From the NCBI GenBank assembly GCA_916610825.1, contig OU744450.1, positions 24,346,430 to 24,410,429 of the forward strand: 64,000 bases of DNA, written 5' to 3'. The notes under the pieces are model-generated. The model saw only the letters and a program-made list of their open reading frames with translations, did no database searches and was not told the origin of the DNA. This DNA comes from Haliclystus octoradiatus (lineage: Eukaryota > Cnidaria > Staurozoa > Stauromedusae > Haliclystidae). This document shows positions 48,728 to 64,000 of the stretch, piece after piece. The position numbers and the translations under genes are program-made. How positions within the stretch are numbered: position 1 is the first letter of the stretch; the number at the start of each line of letters is the position of its first letter.

Positions 48728-49123
48728 ACATCTCTTTGATGCCCTGTAAAACTCGACTTGTTTGAATTTCATGCAAAAACATTCGGATTAGTCCAGATTG
48801 ATTTAAAAAGTGTTGGTTTCGGATCAGATTATATTTATGACTGTTGCATCGGATCGGATCAGATTCAGATCATTATCGCATCCATACCTGTAATTAATTT
48901 TCTGTAGATCTGATCCGACGTGCACCTTCAATGTGAACACCGTATTTGTTAAATGGACAAGGTCTGACGAGTCAATGTATTGCTATTATAAGAGTGATGA
49001 TGATAATACAATGGTTATCACTGATTTCAGCCGTGCACTGCTGATAAATTGCAACAAATTCCATGACATGTCTCAGTAATATCATCTAGTAAGCCAACGA
49101 AAATAATGTTCTTGCACTGCTAC

Positions 49124-49194
49124 TTAGCCTGCGTACCTGCCCTTAAGTTTTTTCTGAAATTAAAAACCTCGGGGCTGGTACGCAGGCTAATTGG
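49124..49194. repeat. short foldback, TAGCCTGC-type ends
   Basis: TTAGCCTGCGTACCTGCCC pairs with GGGGCTGGTACGCAGGCTAA, with inner TTTTT/AAAAA continuing the stem. The outer TAGCCTGC matches the ends of the foldback element at 6159-6951. Confidence 0.75.
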
Positions 49195-49399
49195 TACTAT
49201 GAAGCTTTTCTCTGTGAACACTGGTTCGTTGACAGGATGTAGCGATCCATCAACGGTCAACGAAAGTAGGAGCCTCTTTTGGGTCGATTTTTGGGTTAAC
49301 TCCACTGCATCAAAATTCCTTTCGCACATTTCAGTCAGCATAACTTATTTGCATTGGTAATGTGCATTTGCTTGAGAACAGTCTATGAGCTGCTGTTGA

Positions 49400-49537
49400 A
49401 GGCATAAAATTGACCAAAAGATCGCGCATTGCCGTATCAAAGTTGAAAATGAATGCCATTTCTCAATCCACAAGACGTGCATCTTATACCATATTCGAAG
49501 ACCGAGCACGGAGGCCGGTCAATTCTATGCCTTGAAA
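49400..49537. mobile_element. MITE with AAGGCATA / TATGCCTT ends
   Basis: AAGGCATAAAATTGACC at the left is inverted relative to GGTCAATTCTATGCCTT at the right. A partial copy at about 54890-55000 shares GAATGCCATTTC and GCCGGTCAATTGTATGCCTT. It lies in the convergent gap between NDUFAF3 and NPDC1. Confidence 0.7.
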
Positions 49538-50352
49538 ATGAGTATAAAATGTGTTTTGCAAATGACAGTATACCTCTTCCAAAGAGTATGTTGAAAGAAA
49601 ATAGTTAAAACGCAAATTATTAATCAATTACATAATTTATTCCATAATTATGATCTATGGATTATAATATAATTTGTTATGTTATAATCACTATACTATT
49701 TACAATGAGATTAGTTAGAATATTGATTAAAACATGTATATATATATATTATATTTCATTATATACTAACTATATAGATGCTAATAATGAGATATAAACA
49801 GTAAACACATTCTAATATATATTTGTTTATCTCTTTAAATAAATAAAGTGTGTTGGAGTTTTTCAAAGGGACACATGAAGCATCAAAATTTTGAAATTGA
49901 TAAAAATCAATTATACATATCATGATAGCATCAAATTTAGATAACAGACACAACAATAGATGTAGGGTAACTATTATAAAACGAGACCAGCCGTTTTTTT
50001 AATTTATATAAACTAAACACAAAATCAGTTTATACTCATTTTCCTAAAATTCCCCCGTGTATGAATATCATTCAAAGGCCTAACAATTTCAGGCTTAAAA
50101 TTACATTAAAATCACAGAATATTTATCAAAACAAATGATTTCTGTAAGAGCAACCGGAACAAAATATTTCATTCGCGATATTCTCTCATGCAAACATTCA
50201 TTTATCAAAACTTCTGTTATTTTAATGATATTTTTAATAACCACATTGTTTCAGAGTAACATATATATATATATAAAGATAGAAGATTCCATCAATAATA
50301 TATATTTATTTATATATAATATTTATTTATTAATCAATTATTTTACGATGAA

Positions 50353-54772
<4,420 letters not shown>

Positions 54773-55737
54773 CTGTAATACAACAGAATACGTCATCAAA
54801 TTACAAAAATATAAACTACGTGAAATAGTCATTAAATATGTTTGTGTTCAGCAAATATATAATGATGATGCTTTACGCGGGCTAAAAATTTGTAAAATGA
54901 ATGCCATTTCACAAGCCACAAGTAGACCTATAGCGTTGTGAATACACAATTTCTAAAACCGAGCGCAAAGGCCGCCGGTCAATTGTATGCCTTTTAAAGT
55001 AAAAGGCATTTCACAGAAAAGTGAATGGTCTGGGGTTAGATTTTCTCAAAAATCTCTAAAGAAAATTTATTCTGACATTAAGAAAAACGATCCAAATATG
55101 CGAACAATTCGTATCTGTTTTGAAAAGTAGAGCAAATTGAATAGTTGAATAAGTTTGCCAACAGGCTAATTTTATATCTTGGAAAATTCAAAACATTATG
55201 TATTGAAATCTATGCAAAAAGCGAGAACTTTCGAAAACGGTATTTCGTAAAAGTGTATTTACAGGAATTTAATTGAACACTCTAACTATAAACTCAGGAA
55301 TTCAACATGGAACGAGAATAAATCAATCATAATTTACTGTATTGATGTATTAAAATATAACTTAATTATTCCAACAACAACAACAGCAACATAAATTGTT
55401 TATCAATTTCTTCCGAATATTAAATGTTACCAGGGCATATAATATTTCGATTTGAGAATTTCGAAATTTGATCTTGATTACCGTAAAGGGCGAAAATTTA
55501 TTAAGTAACGATTTTATTTTCATATTTATAAATATAATTTGCGATGTGTATAATACTTATTTGTAAACAATGTTGCAAATGAACGTCAAGTAAATAAAAT
55601 AGCGCAAATCCACGTATTTTTTTATAACGGAATCAAGCAAAGGTTGTAGTTCTAAAAGTTTCTTAAATCTCAAAGAAGTTTTACTGCAAAAAGTTTCTTA
55701 AAATCCAGTGCTGTAAATAAATAAACAATTTCTCAAA

Positions 55738-56340
<603 letters not shown>

Positions 56341-57760
56341 CATAATGGAAGGATGTATTTTGTTGCAGAAAATAGTTCGGCTTCTTAAATAATTAAAGAA
56401 GATATGAAGTTTAGTACTGTACAATGTTTCTTATGAACGGGTTTCTGATTAAAAAATATACATGTATACATTCGGAATCAATAATAAATATACAGCACTA
56501 TGGTTATTGATTGATAAACGCCTTAATTATTAAAAATAACGCGTAATACAGCGATACTAACAAAAACTAAAATAAAACCTTTTGTATAGATATAATTTTA
56601 TTTTAACTACAGTGACTTTTAAATTACTTCTACGCGTAGTTCTCTTAAATTAATTTCATGTATATTTACCGACATCGTTCAATTCCATGATTTGACGGAT
56701 AAAATTTTGAATTTAAAAAAATTCAAAGTTGGAAGTAGTTCTATGATTAATAACTTCTCAGTCTCGTGAATAATTATTCCATCTTGTATGGGTCAATTAA
56801 TAATTATAGTAGCACATAGAAACAAATACAAAATGATTACTAGACATACGGTATTATATAGTTACTTTCATAAGATACAAGTTGTATAAGTTGATCATTT
56901 TACAAAACACACACAATTAAAGAAACAGCAGCTGATAGCCTTCAAACATAAATGTATCGTGATCATAACATAGCAAAATGTATTTAAATCTGACAAAGAA
57001 TCAATTCAATATTCCACAGTTATTTTTTTGAAAGAACTCAAACAAAAATAATTCAGATAATCTAAGTAATAAAAACTGTTGATTATACACTACACGTTGG
57101 TCATGCAAGGCCTTCTACACACAGTATATCGTATCATACAAGGCCTGGACAGGACCTCATGATATCATTGTGCTAACAATTGAGACCATATTTATGGACC
57201 AGCTACACCCCCACAAAATTACTTTTAAAAAAGGAAATATTTTATTGGAAGACATCGTGATTACAATCGATAAATGTATATATACTGTATTCAACAAAAT
57301 AGCAACTCTTGCCTACTTTTAGTCCAATACTTAATCAACGTAATGAAAATATTGAGGCTCAACCAACTGTAAGGCCTACTAGTTTTATCATTTCTTTTTT
57401 AAGTGTTATATTGTAGTACAAACAATAGTACAACAGAACAAAACGATTTTAGGCCGGGAAATTAGGAATATAGAGGCGTTGTTAAACAATTTATGAGATT
57501 CATGGTTTGTGTGATTGTTTGAAAACGTTGTATGCAGTATTACATCAAATTCAAAAATACAGCAAACAGGTTCGATTAAATTATGATGAGAATAATACGA
57601 ACAAGTATAAACATTACCTATATATATTGAGGAAATATTTTCTTTCACGTTTTAACATTTTCTTGCTACCTTTAAAATATATACACGCTTGTTTTTATCG
57701 AAGTTTACTCCCGAGTTTATTTATCAATACTTTAATCATCTTACAAACACTATACTGACA
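56341..57760. other. AT-rich DNA without recognised genes
   Basis: No conserved frame, exon or repeat could be supported here on either strand. The region should be NPDC1 intron or upstream DNA. Confidence 0.5.
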
Positions 57761-57761
57761 T

Positions 57762-57955
57762 TAAAACCATGAAAAACCAAAACATTTCATTGCGTTTTCA
57801 TGGAATTTTCACATTTTAATAATATGAATATATGGATGTTTTCATGGTTTTCAAACTTTTTCACGCTTTTACATTTTCATGGTGTTCTCACGACACTTTC
57901 TTAATTCGTTCATGCCATTTTCATAATTTTGAAGTTGGTAGTGAAATATATACTT
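57762..57955. mobile_element. MITE-like repeat with TTTTCATGG motifs, copy 2
   Basis: AAAACCATGAAAAACC, ATTGCGTTTTCATGG, ATGGATGTTTTCATGG and TTTTCAAACTTTTT occur in the same order as in the copy at 451-664. Confidence 0.6.
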
Positions 57956-59533
57956 TATTTAGAAAATTAATGATAGCATTGAATTCTTGCAGCATTTCAT
58001 CAAAACATGAAAGTATATTTACTTTATTTGTTGTAATTAAAGAAGGGGTATATACTATATAGAATAAAACTTGAAATGTTCAAAACGTTAGACCATTAAT
58101 ATAGAGCAAGTATAATATACCTTTATCTTTGTGGGGATTTTGGTAATTATTGAAGTTATCATATATGAAATAGACCGATGTGCGATGCTGCACGATAACA
58201 ACATTTACTTTAAACGTTGTTGTGATGTGAAAGCCATCATAATTATGTAAAGAAGTAATTACATATATAGAGTTTAGAGATTGCTTCTATAGTAGCTACG
58301 TTTTTATGAAAATTTTATAACAAAAAGCCTTGAATATAAATAATAGTTATCAATGATCGAGCTAAAAAACAAGATTGTTTCTCTGTAAATGGGTTTTACA
58401 GGTTAATACGATAAAGTAGCAATATCTACCCAGTAGGCCTATATATCTAGCCTATATACGAACCATAACAAAACATCTTCAATAATGTAAAGTGTTCGGA
58501 ATAAATTGTAGAAAATAGATGTAATATTAGTAATTTATTTAGTAGAATTTTTTCAGAAGTAAAATGATGTCTAGCAAAAGGAAGCATCTATCTAAATTGT
58601 TCAATACAACTTATAATAAATAAATAATATATTACATTATATCGGCCTATATACAGCAGGTAGTTTCAGAGTATATTCCGCAGACAACTGTCATACCTTT
58701 TCAAAAACAAAAATAAACGACAAAAATCCACGAAACATATACCTGATATAATAGATGGCATCCACATCATGTAATTACAATCTTTCCATTTTCAAATAAA
58801 AAATAATATGATTTAATTATATAGTTGGCTACAGAATATCAACTCCTGTAGCCTTCGCCTTATACTAAAAACCGAGGCGTGAGCGATTGGATTGACTTTC
58901 CAAAGCCCTATAGAACGAACGCACGAGGTAAATTTAATACGTCTCCATAGAAACAATAGATAAATATCATTAGCACACAATAGAGCTACAATCAAAACTT
59001 CCTGCTTCGTCAATTTCCATGTTTTAAAAAGGTACCCTGTATGTCTATAAGCATGGGATAGGTAGTAAAAGTTTAATGACAATATTCTATTATATTATTT
59101 CTACAAATTAATACTTGTTGTCGACGTCGTTTTCTATAATTGAAAAACAGTTTTAATTACTGATTTTGCAATTTTTCTCTATCAAAACTGAAATTTGATG
59201 CATGATTGAATATGTTACGAATTTTTTATACTGTGTTGATGTGTTCAACTTGAAATTTTTATAAAAATATACAGAAGTCGGCCTACATACATTGTCTGCC
59301 TTTGCATGCTTCCATGCACAACAAGTTAAGTTATAGAAAGGAATTCATTGAGGAACATGTAGAGATTATTAAATCACTTTTAAATCTAGGGCCTATAATA
59401 GTGAGGTCACATGCCACACGATTTGGACCTATAAACACAATTAAATCACTACGAATAATGGTACTACTGTATTATTTTGTTCCCCTGAAATTACTGAATG
59501 TGTACTGTGGGCCTACTGTGTGGTTGACGAAAA
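57956..59533. other. AT-rich DNA without recognised genes
   Basis: Nothing supportable was seen. A short minus-strand frame near 58775-58740 (MMWMPSIIS then a GT donor) could be a first exon but is too short to call. Confidence 0.4.
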
Positions 59534-59680
59534 TGACGTAATGCCGCGGCTTTATCGAACATCCGCGGTTTACCCTAAAATGGAACTATAAGGACGAATG
59601 AATCACGTGATCGAATTCCAAGCCGTCGTCATTTGGATAAACCACGGTTGTTCGATGGTGCCGTGACACGACGTCATCAG
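59534..59680. repeat. inverted repeat with TGACGT ends
   Basis: ATGACGTAATGCCGCGG with ATCGAACATCCGCGGTTTA at the left pairs, with several mismatches, with TAAACCACGGTTGTTCGAT and CCGTGACACGACGTCAT at the right. Arms are about 40 bp with a 65-bp centre containing ATCACGTGAT. It is CpG-rich compared with its surroundings. It could be a MITE or a regulatory element. Confidence 0.65.
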
Positions 59681-60396
59681 GTTCCATGGATAGCAATTTT
59701 ACATTTCATACTGTGTACTGTGTAGCTTCATCATTACAATACACTAATCCATTAATAGAAACAACTACAATCATTTTCATAATTTAAAAGAATAAGAAAA
59801 ACCACCTCAAGGTGTTGCTGCTTTGTATAAACACAGCAACTTTTCATTTGTTTCATTTCGTTTTCGATTGTAACTTAAATTTAATTGTAGGCCCTATGCT
59901 TTATAACAGCGTGTACAATTCTCAGAGTTAATACAAAACAATATAATTAAATCGACATCTCAACAGCTGAAAATTTATCAAATTCAATTATAATTATTCC
60001 AATCCAATTTCTCCTCTTCTCATTGGCTACAGTAATTCCTAATTTGACTATGCTATAAGCAAATGTTTATTGATCAATTGACATCAATCAGACTGTGACC
60101 AACCATCCAGGGGTCGCATGGGGGGTTAGAGCCTGCTCGTCCCACATGCCATTTTTTAAAAAAAATTACAAAATAAGAAAATAAATTTTGTTGACTGTCG
60201 GGAAATTCTTGTTACATTTTCCAAGCATTTTTTTCTATAAATAGGCCTCTCTCCGGCAAAGTCAGCCCTCTTGTCGGGGAAATCCTGGTGCCCCACGAGC
60301 TACCATCCCTTAACCTCATGAAACCTAGTCCAGATACCCACATTTTTACCCACATTAAAAATGTGGGTAATGCTAATGTGGGTAATGTAACCCCTG
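59681..60396. other. intergenic flank of the retrotransposon
   Basis: No gene is recognised. Near 60345-60390 the word AATGTGGGTA and its complement recur (three forward or inverted copies), and one more copy lies just inside the LTR. Confidence 0.5.
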
Positions 60397-60545
60397 TGTT
60401 GTAAGCTAATGTGGGTAGTATTGTGACAGACAAAGATCACACAACATCTCAAGTAGCCATCTTTAATTGAGTCAAACATGAGGTAGTCTCGTTTACATGT
60501 AATGCCTCAAACAGAGGCAAACAGAGAGTGAGCACTATTACAACA
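60397..60545 (-). repeat. 3' LTR of the Ty3/gypsy element
   Basis: Read on the minus strand it begins TGTTGTAATAGTGCTCAC and ends AGCTTACAACA, so the two ends form an 8-bp perfect inverted repeat (TGTTGTAA / TTACAACA) with canonical TG...CA. It is 149 bp long, short for this class. It directly follows the polypurine tract. A 5-bp target duplication would be CCCTG (60392-60396); the 5' LTR is outside the window, so this cannot be checked here. Confidence 0.85.
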
Positions 60546-60559
60546 TCTCCCTCCTCCTA
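60546..60559 (-). promoter_or_regulatory. polypurine tract (plus-strand primer)
   Basis: On the minus strand the bases just before the LTR read AGGAGGAGGGAGA, a purine-only run typical of the plus-strand priming site. It lies about 45 bp after the pol stop codon. Confidence 0.85.
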
Positions 60560-60600
60560 ACAGATTACACAAGCAAAGTAACAAACAAATAAATCAATCA

Positions 60601-63600
60601 TTAATATCCTTCAATTAAGCGTTTTGGAGGGTTGACAGATCTCCCTGATCTTGTTACTGTGACGGCAGATCCAGAAGCAGCAACTCCATCAGGCGGTTGA
60701 AGTGATTGTTCTGGTGGTGATTCATCAGATGCAGCAGATGGAGAGAATTCATTTGTAGGGTCATAAGTGCCAGACATACGTGGAACCATAGGGGTGTCAT
60801 TTGGAACAGATATAAGGTGGCGTCGATTTCGCCGGTAAACTCTTCCACTTTCATCTTTAATGATATAAGAGCGGGGCAATATTTCTGCCTTTCGCCATTC
60901 TTTGGAGCGACCAGGCTTGAGGCGGACAGGATCTCCTTCTGCCAATGGGGGTAAATCTTTTGCATGCACATTGACTAGTGCCTCAGATGCCATTTGGCGT
61001 TTTTTGAGCGTTTTGATCACATGCTTCGGTTGGAGAACCTCAGGGATTAATAGACGACGATGTGTTGGCATGGTGGTTCGTGTTCTGCGCCCCATCAGCA
61101 GTTGGACAGCAGATCCACCAATGTCTTCAAAAGGCGTGTTTCGGAATTGCAATAGTCCCTCAAAGGGGTCTTTCCCGCAGGCATGTGCTTTTCTGAAAAT
61201 TCGTTTGCATGTCTGGACGGCCCTCTCAGCTGCACCATTTGATTCAGGGTATTCAGGGCTGCTGGTGGTATGCACAAAACCCCAACTTTTTGCAAACTGC
61301 TTAAACTCATGAGCAGTACTGAAGAGGTGTTGGGTGTTGCTGTATTGCGGGCCATTATCACTGAAAACTTCCTCAGGTATTCCAAACCTAGCAAAGATTT
61401 TTTTCATATTGATAATGACACATTTCGCAGTGGCTTCTCTCAGCTGCTCAACTTCAAAAAACTTAGAATAAAAATCAGTAACAAGTAAGTATGTATTTCC
61501 ACCAAAACTGAATAAGTCACTCCCAACAGTTTGCCAAGGTAAACCTGGGATCTCATGGGATAGAAGGGACTCTTTCTGTTGAGTGTGTCTGAATGAATTA
61601 CAGACATCACACGCTGAAATAAGTTCTTTAACTTGGGAAGACATCCCAGGCCAGAAAACATACTCGCGGGCAAACGACAAGCTTTTGTTTATGCCCATAT
61701 GACCACCATGAATATCCTCCAGAATATCACGCCTCAATGATCTCGGAACTACCAGACGATCCATTTTAAAAAGCAACCCGTCTTCCACGCTCAGGTCATC
61801 TCTGCAGCTATAATACTCTTTTCCAAGCTCATCTACAAGTTCCTTGTTGGCAGGCCAACCATTGACCACATAGTTCATGAGGACTTGATGGACAGCATCA
61901 TTAGCAGATGCATTCCGGAATGATTCTATAGAAGAGGGTCTTAGGCCAAGATTGCACATCAGATTTATCGAAATAGCAGGTGTCGGGACAGTAGGGTGAA
62001 TATTCTCAAACACAGGAGAACGACTTAGACAATCAGGAAGGACTTGCTTATTGCCTGGAACATAGTTTACTGTCAAGTCATAGGGTGTAAGATTGAGTAG
62101 CATTCTCTGTAATCTAGGTGGTGCATCATTCAAATTCTTCTTAAAGATTGTCTCCAACGGTTTATGATCAGTCTGTACAATAACTGGTCGTCCATAAACA
62201 TATGTGTGAAACTTGGTCACTCCCCAGACAATGGCTAGAAGTTCACGTTCAATATTTGCATACCTTTTTTCACAGTCTGTTAACTTTCTGGATCCATATG
62301 CACACGGTTTGCCATCTTGCAATAACACAGCACCAAGACCAGTTGAGCTTGCATCTACGCTGAGGGTTGTTGATTTCCCATCATTGAAATATGCTAAAAC
62401 AGGTGCATTTGTCAATATAGCTTTGAGAGCATCAAATGCATCCTGCTGAGGACTTTCCCAAGTAAATGCTGTGTTCTGTTGAGACAAATCAGATATCGGC
62501 CCCTGCAAATCAGCTTTGTTGGGGATAAATTTATCCAAATAATTTATTGTTCCAAGAAATCTCAAAACACCAGCTTGATCAGTTGGTGCTGGCATATTTT
62601 GAATGGCATGGATTTTATCCGGATCAGGTTTTATTCCACTACCAGAGAGAGTATGGCCAACATAGCGCACTTCCGGTAGATTGTACCTCATCTTTCTTGC
62701 ATTAAACTTGAGACCAACTTCTCTAGCTCGAGTTAAGACAAGATGAAGCTTGCGATCAAGGTCAGTCTTATCTTTACCAAAGATAAGGAAGTCATCAACA
62801 ATGATTTCGACTGGAATTCCTTCAAATAACCGATCCATCTCTTGTTGATAAAGCTCAGGAGCTGGAGCAATTCCAAAAGGAAGACGCGTGAAGCGATACC
62901 GGCCCCATGGTGTATTGAAAGTGAGTAGTTTCGAACTGCTTTCATCAACAGGTAACTGCCAATAGCCACTACAGGCATCCAGAACTGCAAATACTTGCGC
63001 ACCTTCAATCCGTGATGCAATGTCTTCGATAGTTGCCGCAGGATAATGGGCTCTTTGTAATGCTTTGTTCAAATCTCTTGGATCAATGCAGATTCTGACA
63101 TCTTTTTCTGTTGGTCTCCCTTGATGGTCTTTATCCTTTCTCTTATCTACTACTACCATGGAAGATACCCATGGTGTAGGGCAGGTTTCTTTTGCAATGA
63201 CACCTATACGTTCCATTTGCAACAACTTCTTACGCACTGGATCCATAAGTGCAATTGGTATTTTCCTTGGTGCATGTACAACAGGAGACATGCTGGAATC
63301 TATTTCCAAGTGAACTTCCCTTTCAAGTTTACCAGGTTCTTCAGAGAAGCAATCTTTGAACTCACACATTATTGGTGTAGACACAGTCATACTACCAGGA
63401 CTGTCGATGTTGGAGCCACCAGGTGTAGATTTTAAAATAGCATCTACATTCATGAAGTGTAACACTTCTAAATCAACGCATGCTTCACACCCTAGCAAAG
63501 GTGTAAATTTTCCTTCTACTACTAAAAAATTCAAATTTAATGCATTTCCATGGTATTTCGTCAATAGACGAACAGCACCTTTAGGCTGAATAGCTTTGTC

Positions 63601-64000
63601 AGCCAACCATCCTTTGAGTGGCTGAACAATTTTTCGAAGAGGTTTCTTTGTTATCCTCTTATATAACTCGTATGGAATGACTGTTGCTTCAGCCCCTGTG
63701 TCGGCCTTCATGGCAATATTATGTCCAGCAACATTTACATCCACCATACTTGATTTAAGTTTGTTTCTAGCATAAACAGTATCTAGTTCAATAGAACCAA
63801 AGTATATGCATGGGTCATTGTGCCTATCCACATCGGCACATTCACCTTCAACACTGTCCACATGGGTAGTAGAGGGATCTTTCTTCACGGGCTTGGAGGA
63901 TTTTCTTTCTTTGCACATCTTTGCAAAGTGGCCAGCTTCATGGCATACATTGCATTTTCTTCCAACAGCAGGGCATTTCGAACGTTTCAGTACATGGTTG
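60601..64000 (-). CDS. Ty3/gypsy retrotransposon gag(knuckle)-pol polyprotein, 5' end outside window
   Basis: One uninterrupted minus-strand frame runs from the window edge to a stop at 60601, over 1,130 codons. In order it shows a CCHC zinc knuckle (CNVCHEAGHFAKMC, near 63980-63920) and an aspartic protease (KADTGAEATVIP). Next is a reverse transcriptase with LDACSGYWQLPVDE, FTRLPFGIAPAPELYQQEM and the catalytic IVDDFLIFG. RNase H follows (LSVDASSTGLGAVL, ERELLAIVWG, QTDHKPLE). Last is an integrase with its HHCC finger (HGGHMGINKSL, CDVC) and D,D,E residues (VGSDLFSF, FSDNGPQYS, YPESNGAAERA). The domain order PR-RT-RH-IN and the knuckle context (CPAVGRKCNVC) fit a Mag-like Ty3/gypsy lineage. 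No stop or frameshift is present, so the element looks young and possibly mobile. Confidence 0.95.
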   Translation of the reverse strand, partial: NHVLKRSKCPAVGRKCNVCHEAGHFAKMCKERKSSKPVKKDPSTTHVDSVEGECADVDRHNDPCIYFGSIELDTVYARNKLKSSMVDVNVAGHNIAMKADTGAEATVIPYELYKRITKKPLRKIVQPLKGWLADKAIQPKGAVRLLTKYHGNALNLNFLVVEGKFTPLLGCEACVDLEVLHFMNVDAILKSTPGGSNIDSPGSMTVSTPIMCEFKDCFSEEPGKLEREVHLEIDSSMSPVVHAPRKIPIALMDPVRKKLLQMERIGVIAKETCPTPWVSSMVVVDKRKDKDHQGRPTEKDVRICIDPRDLNKALQRAHYPAATIEDIASRIEGAQVFAVLDACSGYWQLPVDESSSKLLTFNTPWGRYRFTRLPFGIAPAPELYQQEMDRLFEGIPVEIIVDDFLIFGKDKTDLDRKLHLVLTRAREVGLKFNARKMRYNLPEVRYVGHTLSGSGIKPDPDKIHAIQNMPAPTDQAGVLRFLGTINYLDKFIPNKADLQGPISDLSQQNTAFTWESPQQDAFDALKAILTNAPVLAYFNDGKSTTLSVDASSTGLGAVLLQDGKPCAYGSRKLTDCEKRYANIERELLAIVWGVTKFHTYVYGRPVIVQTDHKPLETIFKKNLNDAPPRLQRMLLNLTPYDLTVNYVPGNKQVLPDCLSRSPVFENIHPTVPTPAISINLMCNLGLRPSSIESFRNASANDAVHQVLMNYVVNGWPANKELVDELGKEYYSCRDDLSVEDGLLFKMDRLVVPRSLRRDILEDIHGGHMGINKSLSFAREYVFWPGMSSQVKELISACDVCNSFRHTQQKESLLSHEIPGLPWQTVGSDLFSFGGNTYLLVTDFYSKFFEVEQLREATAKCVIINMKKIFARFGIPEEVFSDNGPQYSNTQHLFSTAHEFKQFAKSWGFVHTTSSPEYPESNGAAERAVQTCKRIFRKAHACGKDPFEGLLQFRNTPFEDIGGSAVQLLMGRRTRTTMPTHRRLLIPEVLQPKHVIKTLKKRQMASEALVNVHAKDLPPLAEGDPVRLKPGRSKEWRKAEILPRSYIIKDESGRVYRRNRRHLISVPNDTPMVPRMSGTYDPTNEFSPSAASDESPPEQSLQPPDGVAASGSAVTVTRSGRSVNPPKRLIEGY

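Noticed and set aside
58735-58780. Possible NPDC1 first exon (MMWMPSIIS then GT)
   Set aside because: Only nine codons, no hydrophobic signal core and no way to join to the known exons; not called.
60902-61312. Plus-strand open frame of 136 codons
   Set aside because: It is antisense to the integrase region of the retrotransposon and has no family resemblance.

Overview
This is a nuclear window from an AT-rich, intron-rich animal genome, not a bacterial one. Genes are split into short exons with GT-AG introns, and most intron and intergenic DNA is transposon-derived. Members of the NPDC1 and SAPCD families, a sushi-domain secreted protein and a mitochondrial thiamine pyrophosphate carrier point to a bilaterian animal. 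The style (introns of a few hundred bases to several kb, LINE tails ending in ATT repeats) fits an invertebrate, perhaps a deuterostome such as a tunicate, but the phylum cannot be fixed from the sequence alone.

Layout, left to right. A possible last exon of an unknown + strand gene lies at 54-163. A minus-strand secreted CCP/sushi gene (2711 to 698, continuing or ending left) is divergent from EDF1/MBF1 (+, 3841-11539). A SAPCD1/2-like gene (-, 15190-13126) is divergent from PES1/pescadillo (+, 15444-28676, 16 exons, complete). SLC25A19, the mitochondrial thiamine pyrophosphate carrier (-, 41992-30490, 8 exons, complete), is divergent from NDUFAF3, a complex I assembly factor (+, 42646-47229, 5 exons, complete). 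The 3' half of NPDC1 (-, 54772-50353) follows. The right end is a Ty3/gypsy retrotransposon on the minus strand (64000 to 60397) with an open gag-knuckle/pol reading frame, a polypurine tract and a 149-bp 3' LTR. Exon coordinates were derived by hand from reading-frame continuity, splice sites and family resemblance. Codon phase is consistent across every junction of PES1, SLC25A19, NDUFAF3, the SAPCD-like gene and the visible part of NPDC1.

The genes are mostly housekeeping genes in three head-to-head pairs with short shared upstream regions, so shared promoters are likely. SLC25A19 and NDUFAF3 both serve mitochondria.

The non-genic part is a dense mosaic: two tRNA-derived SINE families, LINE 3' tails, hAT-like elements (one with a perfect 8-bp target duplication), pogo/mariner-like MITEs flanked by TA, long foldback elements and an element made of TTCATGAA motifs. 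Several are nested or sit within 40 bp of exons. The most unusual single observations are a decayed copy of SLC25A19 exon 4 downstream of exon 7, a MITE ending one base from the SLC25A19 stop codon, and strong over-representation of the palindrome TAGGCCTA. I saw no clearly novel multi-gene system.
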